A stretch of 64,000 nt of DNA, taken from the NCBI GenBank assembly GCA_016708435.1, contig JADJFV010000001.1, forward strand, positions 124,001 through 188,000, given 5' to 3'. The position numbers and the translations under genes are program-made. The notes beneath the pieces were generated by a model. It made no database searches, was not told the origin of the DNA, and was given only the letters and a program-made list of their open reading frames with translations. Below, piece after piece: positions 7,577 through 15,937 of this stretch; within the stretch, counting starts at the first letter, position 1; each line of letters starts with the position of its first letter. The DNA is from Leptospiraceae bacterium (GTDB lineage: Bacteria; Spirochaetota; Leptospiria; Leptospirales; Leptospiraceae).

Positions 7577-9046
7577 TTACACATTTAACTTGCAATAATC
7601 GCAATTGCCACAGTAGGCTATATCTTCGCCGAAATAATTGTATAAGAAATCCCGACGGCATTTTTTTGATTTTGTATACATTAGCATTTCGTAGAGTCTT
7701 TTTTTAGAATTCATTTTCTTTTCTTCCAAATTTGGATCTGAAATTAATTCTTGCGGGAGACTACCAATTAATTTTAAATTATGATTTTCAACATCACCAG
7801 AAGTGACTCCGTATCGATCTAATAAATTCAAAACCGTTTGCAATCGATGATCTCCTCGATTCTTAAAAACAACTTTTGCTTGGATTTCTTGGTAATCCAA
7901 AGAAGCAAGAGTATCTCCCGCATGACGAAAAGTTTCATACACTTTTTTTATAAATTTGGAATCTGGATTTTGCCATTCAATAAAATCCATAAGAACTGCG
8001 AGGTCATCCTCCACATAATATAGATAACAATGTGAATCGAGTCCATCTCTTCCTGCTCTACCAATTTCCTGATAATAGGATTCGATAAATATGGGAAGTT
8101 CTGCGTGAATAATTTTTCGTATATCCGGTTTATCAACTCCCATTCCAAAAGCGTTAGTCGCTAGAAGTATTTGAGTTTTGTTATCTAGAAAATTCCTTTG
8201 AATCCGATTTCGTTCGTTGGCATTTAATCTTCCGTGGTAGACAGAATGCTCGATTCGATTGGAAAATAAATAGTCTGAAAATTTTTTTAATTTATCAATT
8301 AGATTAAAATAGATTAAAGTGGAAGAACTTTTTCCCTGATTCAATTCTTTATCTGATTGAATCAATTCTAAAATGGATTTCCATTTCATGGGCTCATCGA
8401 TATTTGTCTCTACATGAAGATAGAGATTGGGGCGAGCAATTCCTGAATGGAAAAGTTTTATTTCGCTCGCATCAAATCCAAGTTGGGCAATGATATCCTC
8501 TTGCACAGCTTTAGTTGCTGTTGCTGTGAGTGCAATCGTAGTAGGATTTCCTAAGATGGATCGGATCTCTCCAATTCGAGAATAGTCAGGTCTAAAATCA
8601 TGTCCCCATTGACTTATGCAATGGGCTTCATCGACTGCAAGTAGAGAAACTTTTTGATTTTTGATTGCCTCTAAAAAAAACTTACTTCTAAATCTTTCCG
8701 GTGTGATGTATAGAATTTTATATTTTCCATTTTTCAATTCTTCGAGTCGATAGAGTCTTTCTTCTTTGCTTAACGAAGAATTTATAAAAGTTACGTCGGG
8801 TGTGATTTTTTTGAGAGCGTTCACTTGGTCATACATAAGTGCTATGAGTGGTGAGATAACAATTGTTAGCCCCTCAAAAAGAAGAGCTGGAATCTGATAA
8901 CAGAGGGACTTGCCCATTCCAGTAGGCATAATGACAAAGCAATGTTGTTCAGCTAGAATTCGATGAATGATATCTTCCTGGTAAGATCGAAATTCTGAAA
9001 TATTAAATAATTTTTTAACGGACTCTAAGGTTTGCAAATAATTCAT
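7577..9046 (-). CDS. recQ: ATP-dependent DNA helicase, RecQ family (short form)
   Basis: 3'-5' superfamily 2 helicase. Motifs in order: the Q-like FRSYQEDIIHRIL, Walker A PTGMGKSLCYQIP, DEAH in VDEAHCISQWGHDFR, TALTATAT, and motif VI QEIGRAGRDG. The zinc-binding part ends in CRRDFLYNYFGEDIAYCGNCDYC, four cysteines as in RecQ. At 489 residues it is about 120 shorter than E. coli RecQ and ends right after the zinc module, so the winged-helix and HRDC domains are absent. It should unwind DNA in repair or recombination, perhaps with altered substrate preference. It is a single gene; the downstream spacer holds a large palindrome. Confidence 0.9.
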   Translation of the reverse strand: MNYLQTLESVKKLFNISEFRSYQEDIIHRILAEQHCFVIMPTGMGKSLCYQIPALLFEGLTIVISPLIALMYDQVNALKKITPDVTFINSSLSKEERLYRLEELKNGKYKILYITPERFRSKFFLEAIKNQKVSLLAVDEAHCISQWGHDFRPDYSRIGEIRSILGNPTTIALTATATKAVQEDIIAQLGFDASEIKLFHSGIARPNLYLHVETNIDEPMKWKSILELIQSDKELNQGKSSSTLIYFNLIDKLKKFSDYLFSNRIEHSVYHGRLNANERNRIQRNFLDNKTQILLATNAFGMGVDKPDIRKIIHAELPIFIESYYQEIGRAGRDGLDSHCYLYYVEDDLAVLMDFIEWQNPDSKFIKKVYETFRHAGDTLASLDYQEIQAKVVFKNRGDHRLQTVLNLLDRYGVTSGDVENHNLKLIGSLPQELISDPNLEEKKMNSKKRLYEMLMYTKSKKCRRDFLYNYFGEDIAYCGNCDYCKLNV

Positions 9047-9191
9047 TCCAATATGAACAAGAATAATACGGGTCTTGTCAAATCCCCATCAGGAAACTTC
9101 TATTTGGAGCTTTCCAATCTATACTTTTCTTCTATCGCCCCATACATAGCAATTTTTTTGCAGGATATGCTCTCGGACTGAAGTTTTTATT

Positions 9192-9494
9192 TTATACTGC
9201 TAAAGCTTCTTTGTAATTAGGAATAGAATTAAAATCTTTCGATTTCTTTTTTGACTCTTCTTCTAAATCATAATCATTTTGTAAACCGAGCCAAAACTGT
9301 GGAGAAGTTCCAAAGAATTTTGAAAGTCGTATCGCTGTATCTGCGGTTATACTTCTATTAGCCTTTATGATTTGGCTAATACGGGTTTGCGGTATTCCTG
9401 TTTCTTTCGCCAGACGATAAGCTGTAATTTCTAGCGGTATCAAGAATTCTTCTTCTAAAATTTCGCCTGGATGTATATTTGGTATTCTTTTCAT
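9192..9494 (-). CDS. higA: HigA-type antitoxin, XRE family
   Basis: 100-residue DNA-binding antitoxin. I chose the ATG at 9494 (MKRIPNIHPGEILEEEFL) because this is the usual HigA/VapI N-terminus; a frame open further upstream would only add residues from the toxin's 3' region. The helix-turn-helix runs from about residue 20 to 60 (YRLAKETGIPQTRISQIIK), and the typical FFGTSPQFWLGLQNDYDLE tail follows. It lies 14 bases after higB, in the toxin-first order usual for this family. It should neutralise HigB and repress the operon. Confidence 0.93.
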   Translation of the reverse strand: MKRIPNIHPGEILEEEFLIPLEITAYRLAKETGIPQTRISQIIKANRSITADTAIRLSKFFGTSPQFWLGLQNDYDLEEESKKKSKDFNSIPNYKEALAV

Positions 9495-9508
9495 ATTATC
9501 AACCTGTC

Positions 9509-9790
9509 TTAATGATAATCTACAACTTCCACATTGGTGGCATTCTCGCTTATCCAACCAAAACAAATTCTCCATTGATCATTCACTCGTATACTGTATT
9601 GACCTTTCCTGTCACCCTTAAGAGGTTCAAGCTTGTTCCCGGGTGGAACTCTTAGGTCTTCTAACACGCTTGCGTTATTAATCATTCTGAGTTTTTTTCT
9701 AATCTGTCTTTGGATTTCCGTTGGTATTTTCTTTGAGAATTCCCCTTTCCATATCTTTTCTGTTTCTGTAGAGTTAAAACTCTTAATCAC
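9509..9790 (-). CDS. higB: HigB-type mRNA interferase toxin
   Basis: 93-residue RelE/HigB superfamily toxin that should cleave mRNA at the ribosome. It shows the HigB signature: an N-terminal MIKSF...TEKIWKG, the central LEDLRVPPGNKLEPLKGDRKG, and C-terminal YSIRVNDQWRICFGW then VEVVDYH. The conserved basic residues and the terminal His expected for catalysis are present, so it looks intact. It is the first gene of the pair with higA. Its stop lies within the bases preceding the antitoxin start, consistent with coupled expression. Confidence 0.93.
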   Translation of the reverse strand: MIKSFNSTETEKIWKGEFSKKIPTEIQRQIRKKLRMINNASVLEDLRVPPGNKLEPLKGDRKGQYSIRVNDQWRICFGWISENATNVEVVDYH

Positions 9791-9959
9791 ATTGTTATAG
9801 TATCTTACAGCGTTACTGATGTCAATCGTTATTATTTACTAAATTCCCCCCATTCATTTTAATTCTTCTCTTTAGAAAACAAAAACAATCCATTTTTAGA
9901 ATTGACATTCAGTTTTCAAAAATATTTAACATGTGGAATTAGAATAGGAGAAACTAAAA

Positions 9960-10436
9960 TTGCTGGATTTATCCATTTCCGATTTTTCCGTTTTGGGTTT
10001 TGGAGGGCTCTTTTGTTTGGTATGGGCGGCGGGGCTTTCTTTACAGTTACCAATTCGAACAAAATTTATCGCTTTCAGGCAATCCGGAGAAGGAGCATTA
10101 GCAATTCAATTGCTTCCCGAAAAAATCAGGATATTCTCGATTACCCTCTTGATTTATATTTTGATTATGATTATCGCAGATATTCTTGGATATGTTCTAG
10201 GAAATAAATTTTTGTATAGATACAGTGCATGGTCACATTCTTTTGCTGCTATCCTTGTTTATTTATATTCCAGATTAAATCCGTATTCCATGCTTGAAAT
10301 TTCCGGAGCAATTAAAACAGCTCGGTATTCCCGATCTAAAATAGTTAACCTTGATTCAAACGAGGCAATTTTAAAATTAAATAATTTGATGGGAAATGAA
10401 TCCTATTCAATACGGAGGAAAATATGGACGCATTAA
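9960..10436 (+). CDS. Hypothetical membrane protein
   Basis: 158 residues starting at TTG (9960) after AGGAG at 9946-9950. There are three to four hydrophobic segments: VLGFGGLFCLVWAAGLSL near the start, the strongly hydrophobic FSITLLIYILIMIIADILGYV near the middle, and a shorter one after it. The C-terminal 40 residues are polar and charged. I do not recognise the family. The end overlaps the next membrane-protein gene by 13 bases, so the two are cotranslated and may form a complex. Confidence 0.65.
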   Translation: MLDLSISDFSVLGFGGLFCLVWAAGLSLQLPIRTKFIAFRQSGEGALAIQLLPEKIRIFSITLLIYILIMIIADILGYVLGNKFLYRYSAWSHSFAAILVYLYSRLNPYSMLEISGAIKTARYSRSKIVNLDSNEAILKLNNLMGNESYSIRRKIWTH

Positions 10437-10861
10437 GATTATGTTATTTATCCGCGGGAGTCTTCTTTATAGTTGGACTACTTTGTGGAATTTGGAAATA
10501 TAGAGGCATTGTAAAATCAAAAGATGCTATAGCACCCGAGTATGTTAGTATACTGCACAGGGCTTCCTTATTATATAGTTTTGCTTGTATCTTACTTGCA
10601 AAATTTGTAGAGTTAAGCACACTATCGGAGGAAATTAATTTTTATTCTGCTCTAGCGGCTATCGTATTTTTTTCCTTCGCGCAGGTAACTTATTTTCTAC
10701 ATGCCTTATTAAAAGACACAGAAAACCAATTTGCAAAACCTTATCGTCTGGGAAATTGGATTATACCATCCTTCCTAATTCATATGTCAATGGCTCTACT
10801 TATCCTAGGTGAGTTGGGTGGATTTTTGATTTTGTTCTGGGGCTTTGTTCGATCTTTGTAG
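10424..10861 (+). CDS. Hypothetical membrane protein
   Basis: 145 residues with four predicted membrane helices spread over the whole length and short polar loops; for example ACILLAKFVELSTL and a final HMSMALLILGELGGFLILFW. The start ATG lies inside the previous gene, preceded by GGAGG. I do not recognise the family. It converges on the RHH regulator gene, whose stop is 10 bases away. It and its upstream neighbour look like a two-gene membrane unit of unknown role. Confidence 0.65.
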   Translation: MDALRLCYLSAGVFFIVGLLCGIWKYRGIVKSKDAIAPEYVSILHRASLLYSFACILLAKFVELSTLSEEINFYSALAAIVFFSFAQVTYFLHALLKDTENQFAKPYRLGNWIIPSFLIHMSMALLILGELGGFLILFWGFVRSL

Positions 10862-10871
10862 ATTGTTGAAC

Positions 10872-11117
10872 TTAGAAAGTGAAAAATCTCTTCTGTTTAG
10901 ATTTGGCGTCCTTTCGTCCGTTCGCTAGTTTTTTCAAAAGGGATTTGTTGTCTAGAATTTCATTTGTTTCGAAGTCATCAGTCAGCTCCATTTCATTTAT
11001 ATATTTTTTAGTAGCTGTTTCAATAAAGTTAGACAGCGAACGATTTTCTAGCTTTGCAAAATTATTGAATTGCTTCAATAGATTTTCGTCAATTCTCATA
11101 GTAACTATTTTGGTCAT
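10872..11117 (-). CDS. Ribbon-helix-helix (CopG-like) regulator or antitoxin
   Basis: 81 residues from the ATG at 11117, which follows CGGAG by seven bases; an ATG ten codons upstream lacks a ribosome site and overlaps the operator. The N-terminal strand TKIVTMRIDENLLKQF and helices LENRSLSNFIETA give the RHH DNA-binding fold. The C-terminal half is charged and probably binds a partner, as in antitoxins. No toxin gene is adjacent on either side, so it is an orphan antitoxin or a plain repressor. A perfect palindrome just upstream is the probable autoregulatory operator. Confidence 0.8.
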   Translation of the reverse strand: MTKIVTMRIDENLLKQFNNFAKLENRSLSNFIETATKKYINEMELTDDFETNEILDNKSLLKKLANGRKDAKSKQKRFFTF

Positions 11118-11131
11118 AACACACTCCGAGA

Positions 11132-11152
11132 ATACTTTGTAATACAAAGTAT
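11132..11152. promoter_or_regulatory. Perfect 21-base palindromic operator
   Basis: Arms ATACTTTGTA and TACAAAGTAT flank one central base. It ends 15 bases before the start codon of the RHH regulator, overlapping where its promoter must be. RHH proteins bind such palindromes as dimers of dimers, so this is most likely the gene's own operator. The function is inferred from position and symmetry only. Confidence 0.7.
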
Positions 11153-11211
11153 TTCATTTGTTAAATGTTTCAATTTTTGAAATCCAATTTGCAGTCATAG
11201 AAGCCTATACT

Positions 11212-13263
11212 TTAGTTGTATGCTTTTTCCTTTAGTCTGGCAAGATAGGTATTGGTTGCTCTATCATGAGGGAATACGGCAAAGACTGATTCAAAGGATT
11301 GTCTTGCGAGATTGTATTCTTTGTCATAAAAATATTCAACACCTTTTGCGAATTCTTCTCTAGTTTTCATTTTTAAATCCTTCGATTCAGAATCCTCTCC
11401 GTCGAAGATTTCGTAGACAGCGGTATATTTGCTTTTGCCTTTCACTTTTATATTTCCAATATAACGCATGGAGTATTGATTTGGATTTTCGAGTCCATCT
11501 AAAACATCTTTACTGATTAACAAAGACGCTCCTACTTTTTTGGTTAGACTTTCGATTCTAGAAGCTAAGTTGACGGAATCAGAAATAACCGAGCCCTGCA
11601 TAAATTCTTCGTGACCGATTGTGCCTAACATCAATTGTCCTGTATGAATGCCAATTCCTACTTTGATGGGGATTAGGTTAAAACTCTGTCTTTGAATATT
11701 ATATTCTTTTAAAATTTCTAAAAATTCAAGCGCCGCTTTTACTGCATCGTCTGGCTTGTGGGGGAATAATGCCATTATCCCGTCACCTATGAATTTATCT
11801 ACTATTCCATGATTTTTTCTAAATACAGGAACTACTCGACCGAGGTAAGCATTGATAAAGTTAAAATTTTCTTCTGGAGTCATTTGCTCGGAGAGACTGG
11901 TAAACGAGCGTATGTCGCAAAATAAAACACTCATTTGTTTTAGAATCTGATCTCCTAGATTGACATCTAAAATACTTTTTTTGTCTAAGAAATTTAAAAA
12001 TTCATGAGGAACAAATCTTCCATAGGCAATATTTAATTCCCGTTGTGCTTTTTCTTTTTCGGCTTTCAGTGCATTTATTTTATCCGCAAGTCCGAGGGAA
12101 AGTAAAAACATTTCCATCACAGCGCCAATTTGAACTCCCCAGTGTGTAAAGAAATTTGTTGGGATAATTCCAAACGTTTTTAGAACATAAGCTGTGATAC
12201 CTAATATTAGAGCAAACCAAGCTATTAAATAAAACCGAGCTGGTCGATATCCTTTTATCAAACAAATAATTCCTGCGATTAAAAGAGAAATCACTGTTAT
12301 CCCCGCAAGACCAGCTGCTATTTTAATTCCAACGGAGTATTTGAAAAATAGAGAAACAATCATTCCAATTCCGGCAATGCCCATTAGAATGTTCATCCAC
12401 TTTGTGAATCTTAGAGCAAAATGAGTTGTATTTAAAAAGCTTTTTCCAAATAGCAAACCAAATAAGGAAGCAGTGCAAATGAAGAAAGGCAAACAATTAT
12501 TAGCCCACCAGACCCAATTAGGCCAGAGATATTCAAACGCTACTCCATTGAGTGTAATTAAAAAACTTCCATAGAACAAAACAAAAAGAATATAATACAA
12601 ATAACTTAAATCTCTCGTGGAAATTAATATGAATAGATTGTAAAATATCATGATGAAAATAATTCCATAGCTCATACCTAGCAAAGTTTGTTCCTGGTTG
12701 ATCTTCTCAGTCAGGTTTTGAGGAAACCAAACAATGAGTGGAAAATTCATAGAGCTAGTCGATTGAATGCGGAGATAATATTCTTTAGCCTCTATGTTGG
12801 GAGCCTCATTCATTTCAAAAAGAAAATTGCGATATAGAATCTTTCTTTCACGGAATGGCTTTTCATCACCTTCCATTCTAATGTCAAAACCGCCTTCTGT
12901 TTTGGGAGAGTAGAGTTTGATTTGGTCAATCATAGGATATGCTAATTCTAAAATCCAGGATAGCGGCTTATCGGAAGTATTCTTTACAGTAAATTTCAAC
13001 CAATAGACGGAAGTTTTAAAACCAAAACCCAAAGCTTCTACTTCCGACTTTATAAAATTATTCTGAAACTCAGGATTTATTATATCTTCAATTTCTAATT
13101 TACCCGTTTTGTCTTCGTAATAAAATAGATTTTTTCCAATGTAAAATCCACTTTGATTATCTTTTAGTTCGAGCACGGTATCCTGTGCTGTAAGGAAATT
13201 TACACTCAGCAAGAGCATAAATAGGAATAAATATAATTTATTGATAATTGGTAGGTTCTTCAT
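11212..13263 (-). CDS. 7TM-DISM receptor with class III adenylate/guanylate cyclase
   Basis: 683-residue inner-membrane signalling enzyme. A signal peptide is followed by an extracellular DISMED2-like beta domain (about 30-180), seven membrane helices (about 190-390), a short coiled coil (INALKAEKEKAQREL) and a class III cyclase domain (about 435-620). Metal-binding aspartates are in LFCDIRSFTSLSEQ and DKFIGDGIMALF; the adenine/transition-state region DSVNLASRIESL is intact. A short helical tail resembling a TPR closes the protein. It should turn an extracytoplasmic signal, probably a carbohydrate, into cAMP or cGMP. This design is common in Leptospira. It is a single gene. Confidence 0.92.
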   Translation of the reverse strand: MKNLPIINKLYLFLFMLLLSVNFLTAQDTVLELKDNQSGFYIGKNLFYYEDKTGKLEIEDIINPEFQNNFIKSEVEALGFGFKTSVYWLKFTVKNTSDKPLSWILELAYPMIDQIKLYSPKTEGGFDIRMEGDEKPFRERKILYRNFLFEMNEAPNIEAKEYYLRIQSTSSMNFPLIVWFPQNLTEKINQEQTLLGMSYGIIFIMIFYNLFILISTRDLSYLYYILFVLFYGSFLITLNGVAFEYLWPNWVWWANNCLPFFICTASLFGLLFGKSFLNTTHFALRFTKWMNILMGIAGIGMIVSLFFKYSVGIKIAAGLAGITVISLLIAGIICLIKGYRPARFYLIAWFALILGITAYVLKTFGIIPTNFFTHWGVQIGAVMEMFLLSLGLADKINALKAEKEKAQRELNIAYGRFVPHEFLNFLDKKSILDVNLGDQILKQMSVLFCDIRSFTSLSEQMTPEENFNFINAYLGRVVPVFRKNHGIVDKFIGDGIMALFPHKPDDAVKAALEFLEILKEYNIQRQSFNLIPIKVGIGIHTGQLMLGTIGHEEFMQGSVISDSVNLASRIESLTKKVGASLLISKDVLDGLENPNQYSMRYIGNIKVKGKSKYTAVYEIFDGEDSESKDLKMKTREEFAKGVEYFYDKEYNLARQSFESVFAVFPHDRATNTYLARLKEKAYN

Positions 13264-13399
13264 TTCTAGGTAATTAATTCTAAGAAATGTTTTTAAATTG
13301 TAAACCTTTTTTATTTAACTCTAGAAAAAATACTGTTTGTTAAGATAAACCAAACCAAGGGCTATCTAATTTGGACTTGGAAATTTCATTTATACTTTT

Positions 13400-13957
13400 T
13401 TAAAAAATGTTTTGTAAATCTACTTCCATTCCTGCGATTAATTGCGATTTGGCGGTGTCGGTTTTAGTGAGTTCAGCGATGAGATGAAATTTTGCATTTT
13501 GGTTTTGGTAGATTTCGACTGTTTTGTCGATTGGGTCTACTACCCAGTATTCTCTGACTCCATGTTTTTCATAGATGGTTTTCTTGTGTTTTAAATCATA
13601 GTAGGCGGTAGAGGGAGAGAGAACTTCTACAATTAAATCGGGAGCTCCTTCAATTTTGTTTTCTTGCATCTTAGAAAAACTTTCGGTTAATAGAATTAGA
13701 ATATCAGGTTGATAGGTTTCTGTTTCCGAAAGATAGACATCAAGCGGAGCTACGAAAGCCTTTCCAACTTTATTTCGAGCAAAATAAAATCTAAACTCAG
13801 TTGCTAGATTGAGTAATATTTCTTAGTGGTATAAAGATGGTGAAGTCATTTCAATAATCTCTCCTCCTATTAATTGAAACTTTCCTCCTTCCGGAGTTTT
13901 TAAATAATCGGAGTAAGTAGATTGTTTTTTTTCAGAACCGAAGTCAAATACGATCAT
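13400..13957 (-). pseudogene. Uma2-family nuclease gene interrupted by a stop codon
   Basis: From an ATG at 13957 the frame encodes MIVFDFGSEKKQSTYSDYL, then FQLIGGEIIEMTSPSLYH, a TAA at 13825-13823, and resumes in the same frame with EILLNLATEFRFYFARNK through PDLIVEVLSPSTA and YEKHGVREYWVVDP to the normal end. Without the stop it would be a normal-length (185-residue) Uma2/DUF820 protein of the PD-(D/E)xK superfamily. The stop replaces the residue usually found in a PSPxHQ-type motif, so CAA to TAA is the simplest explanation. The remaining codons show no frameshift. An internal start at 13669 could still give an 89-residue fragment, but without the N-terminal half. Confidence 0.85.
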
Positions 13958-14063
13958 GAATCTACTGTATCAATTTTTTTTATCTCAGTCAAAAATTAAA
14001 AATTATTGATTCTGTTAAAATTTCCTTTACAGTCTACTACTGTGACTAAATACAATTATTCGC

Positions 14064-14954
14064 ATGAGAATATTTATCTACCTAATCCTATTTTCCCTTG
14101 CCAATTGTTTTACTGTTTTTACAAAAGATGAAACAGTTCTGGAATCCGAAACGCTAGAGACAAAAAATGTAAAAGAAGAAAGAGACGTTTACATTCTCAC
14201 GAGCAATCTGAATAAAGATGGACTTTATTTATTATTAGATGCCTATCGAGTGAAAGAAGAAAAGTCGATCAATTCTATCAAAGAAAAATACCAAAAGAAT
14301 AAAGACTTTCGATTTACAGAGCCAAAGAATGGTTATGGTGGGGGATGTGGTGGATCTATAGAATTATGCGCTGCAATCATTGTGATTGCGTCCACTGTTG
14401 CAATAGCAGAGCTAACTACAATGCCATTTAGATTGATGTCTGAGCCGCAAGAAAGAATTCGAAATGAAATTTTAACAAACCAATCTACAAAAATAAAAGT
14501 CCTTTCGACAAAAGATGTTTCTTTTGTTTTGTTAGATCGCAATCCTTCGAAGGAATATGTTTTTAAAAATGACAAAGTATTTATCCCAATGCAAGAATTA
14601 GAACTAGATTATTTTACATTTAAAAAACTTCCTTACAAAGTTGTTGCTGCTGACAAAAAGAAAGTTTTATTAAAATCAGAATTGAATGTTTCCAAGGAAG
14701 CCGGCAAGAACAACGAGATAATGGACATTATCCGCAAGAACAATCAAACAAAAAAATCAGCTACGTGTAATACGACATTTCCTCACATGACAAAGCAAAA
14801 CGTTACCTACGATGATGTGCATCCGGGTGCACTGGCAATGTGCGAAAGAAAATACAAACCATTTGCCTCTGACTTTACTTCAGGAATAGATGCCTATAAC
14901 GCTTGTGTCGTAAGCATTAGAGAATGCTACGATGCCACAAGACTACCGGAATAA
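14064..14954 (+). CDS. Putative lipoprotein, unknown function
   Basis: 296 residues. The N-terminus MRIFIYLILFSLANCF has a lipobox-like LANC, so it is probably an envelope lipoprotein. A glycine-rich stretch (NGYGGGCGGSIELC) leads into one hydrophobic segment (CAAIIVIASTVAIAELT), which could be a membrane anchor or a buried helix. The C-terminal 70 residues hold four cysteines (ATCNTTFPH, ALAMCERKY, NACVVSIRECYDA) suggesting disulfides. I do not recognise the family. It stands alone and is followed by a repeat-bounded spacer. Confidence 0.7.
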   Translation: MRIFIYLILFSLANCFTVFTKDETVLESETLETKNVKEERDVYILTSNLNKDGLYLLLDAYRVKEEKSINSIKEKYQKNKDFRFTEPKNGYGGGCGGSIELCAAIIVIASTVAIAELTTMPFRLMSEPQERIRNEILTNQSTKIKVLSTKDVSFVLLDRNPSKEYVFKNDKVFIPMQELELDYFTFKKLPYKVVAADKKKVLLKSELNVSKEAGKNNEIMDIIRKNNQTKKSATCNTTFPHMTKQNVTYDDVHPGALAMCERKYKPFASDFTSGIDAYNACVVSIRECYDATRLPE

Positions 14955-14982
14955 AATGGGCCAGTAAACAGAAGAATATTTT

Positions 14983-15159
14983 GCCACAGAGGCACAAAGA
15001 CACAGAGGAGATGGGATTGGTCTTTTTATATTCATGTTTGTTTTCATAAAGAGGGTGGATGTCTAGAATCTAATAGCCGCAAGTCTGAAATCGGAAAACA
15101 TACCATTTCCGTGAAACCAGCTCTCTTGCAATTTCTCTGTGTCTCAGTGCCTCTGTGGC
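14983..15159. repeat. MITE-like segment with inverted GCCACAGAG ends
   Basis: The left end at 14983 reads GCCACAGAGGCACAAAG; the right end at 15135-15159 is an inverted copy ending in CTCTGTGGC. The 177-base segment has no supported gene; a minus-strand frame across it merely translates the repeat. The same end sequences bound the segment at 2709-3067. It fills most of the spacer between the lipoprotein gene and queE. Confidence 0.6.
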
Positions 15160-15235
15160 AATCCATTTTTACAAACATTTTCTGGAAAGGCGGAAAGTTC
15201 TTAGGAGGAATGGTTTTTTTTACGACATAAGTCTT

Positions 15236-15937
15236 ATGAAGGCAATCGTAAATGAGATTTTCTATTCCCTTTCCGGTGAGGGCGTATCGCAAGGAATTCC
15301 TACTGTTTTCGTTCGCCTAGCTGGCTGTAGCCTACGCTGTGGCATAGATGGAACCCGTAAACTCTGGTGTGATACTGGCTATGCGCTTTCGGACAAAGCC
15401 GGAACAGAAATGAGCCTTGACGAGGTATTAACCAAGATAGAATCCTTCTCCTCCACGCCAACGCAGGTTCTTTTGACAGGCGGCGAGCCATTAGAAGGGG
15501 AAAAGAAATTTTTTTGCTCTGAATTAACAAAAATGGTTTATTTAAAGAGACATAATTATACATTTGCTTTTACGCGAGTTGAGACAAATGGTAAGGAAAA
15601 CATTCAAGATTTGAAGCACATGGTATTTTCAATAGATTACAAATTACCGGGATCTGGTATGGAGTCACAGATGAACCGCGAAAACTTCCATTTTATCAAA
15701 GAGCGCAACAACCCACTCGATGAAGTAAAATTTGTAGTCCGCGATCGAGTCGATTTTGACAAAAGCCTTTCCGTGATCCAAGAGTTTGGACTGAATCAAA
15801 ATCTAATTTTTTCCTCCGTCTATCATGATTTAAAGCCAGTCGTCTTAGCGGATTGGTTAAAATCAGAAAATATTCCTGGCGCAAAATTATCTATTCAACT
15901 TCATAAATACCTCTGGGGCGAGACAAGAGCCGTATAA
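15236..15937 (+). CDS. queE: 7-carboxy-7-deazaguanine synthase, radical SAM
   Basis: Makes 7-carboxy-7-deazaguanine from carboxy-tetrahydropterin, on the route to preQ0 and queuosine. 233 residues from ATG 15236 (MKAIVNEIFYSLSGEG), the classic QueE start. Cys31, Cys35 and Cys45 bind the iron-sulfur cluster, spaced CX3CX9C rather than the canonical CX3CX2C, followed by the usual WCDT. VLLTGGEPL is the radical-SAM glycine motif and RVETNG follows. A strong AGGAGG lies 27-32 bases upstream but serves an out-of-frame ATG across an eight-T run. The stop shares one base with the start of the next gene. No other queuosine genes are in the window. Confidence 0.9.
   Translation: MKAIVNEIFYSLSGEGVSQGIPTVFVRLAGCSLRCGIDGTRKLWCDTGYALSDKAGTEMSLDEVLTKIESFSSTPTQVLLTGGEPLEGEKKFFCSELTKMVYLKRHNYTFAFTRVETNGKENIQDLKHMVFSIDYKLPGSGMESQMNRENFHFIKERNNPLDEVKFVVRDRVDFDKSLSVIQEFGLNQNLIFSSVYHDLKPVVLADWLKSENIPGAKLSIQLHKYLWGETRAV

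Noticed and set aside
9495..9575. Longer start for higA
   Set aside because: The added 27 residues overlap the end of higB and do not match the usual HigA start; the ATG at 9494 does.
15044..15292. 82-residue minus-strand frame over the queE leader
   Set aside because: It is a translation of the dispersed repeat (CHRGTETQRN) and overlaps the start of queE; no ribosome site.
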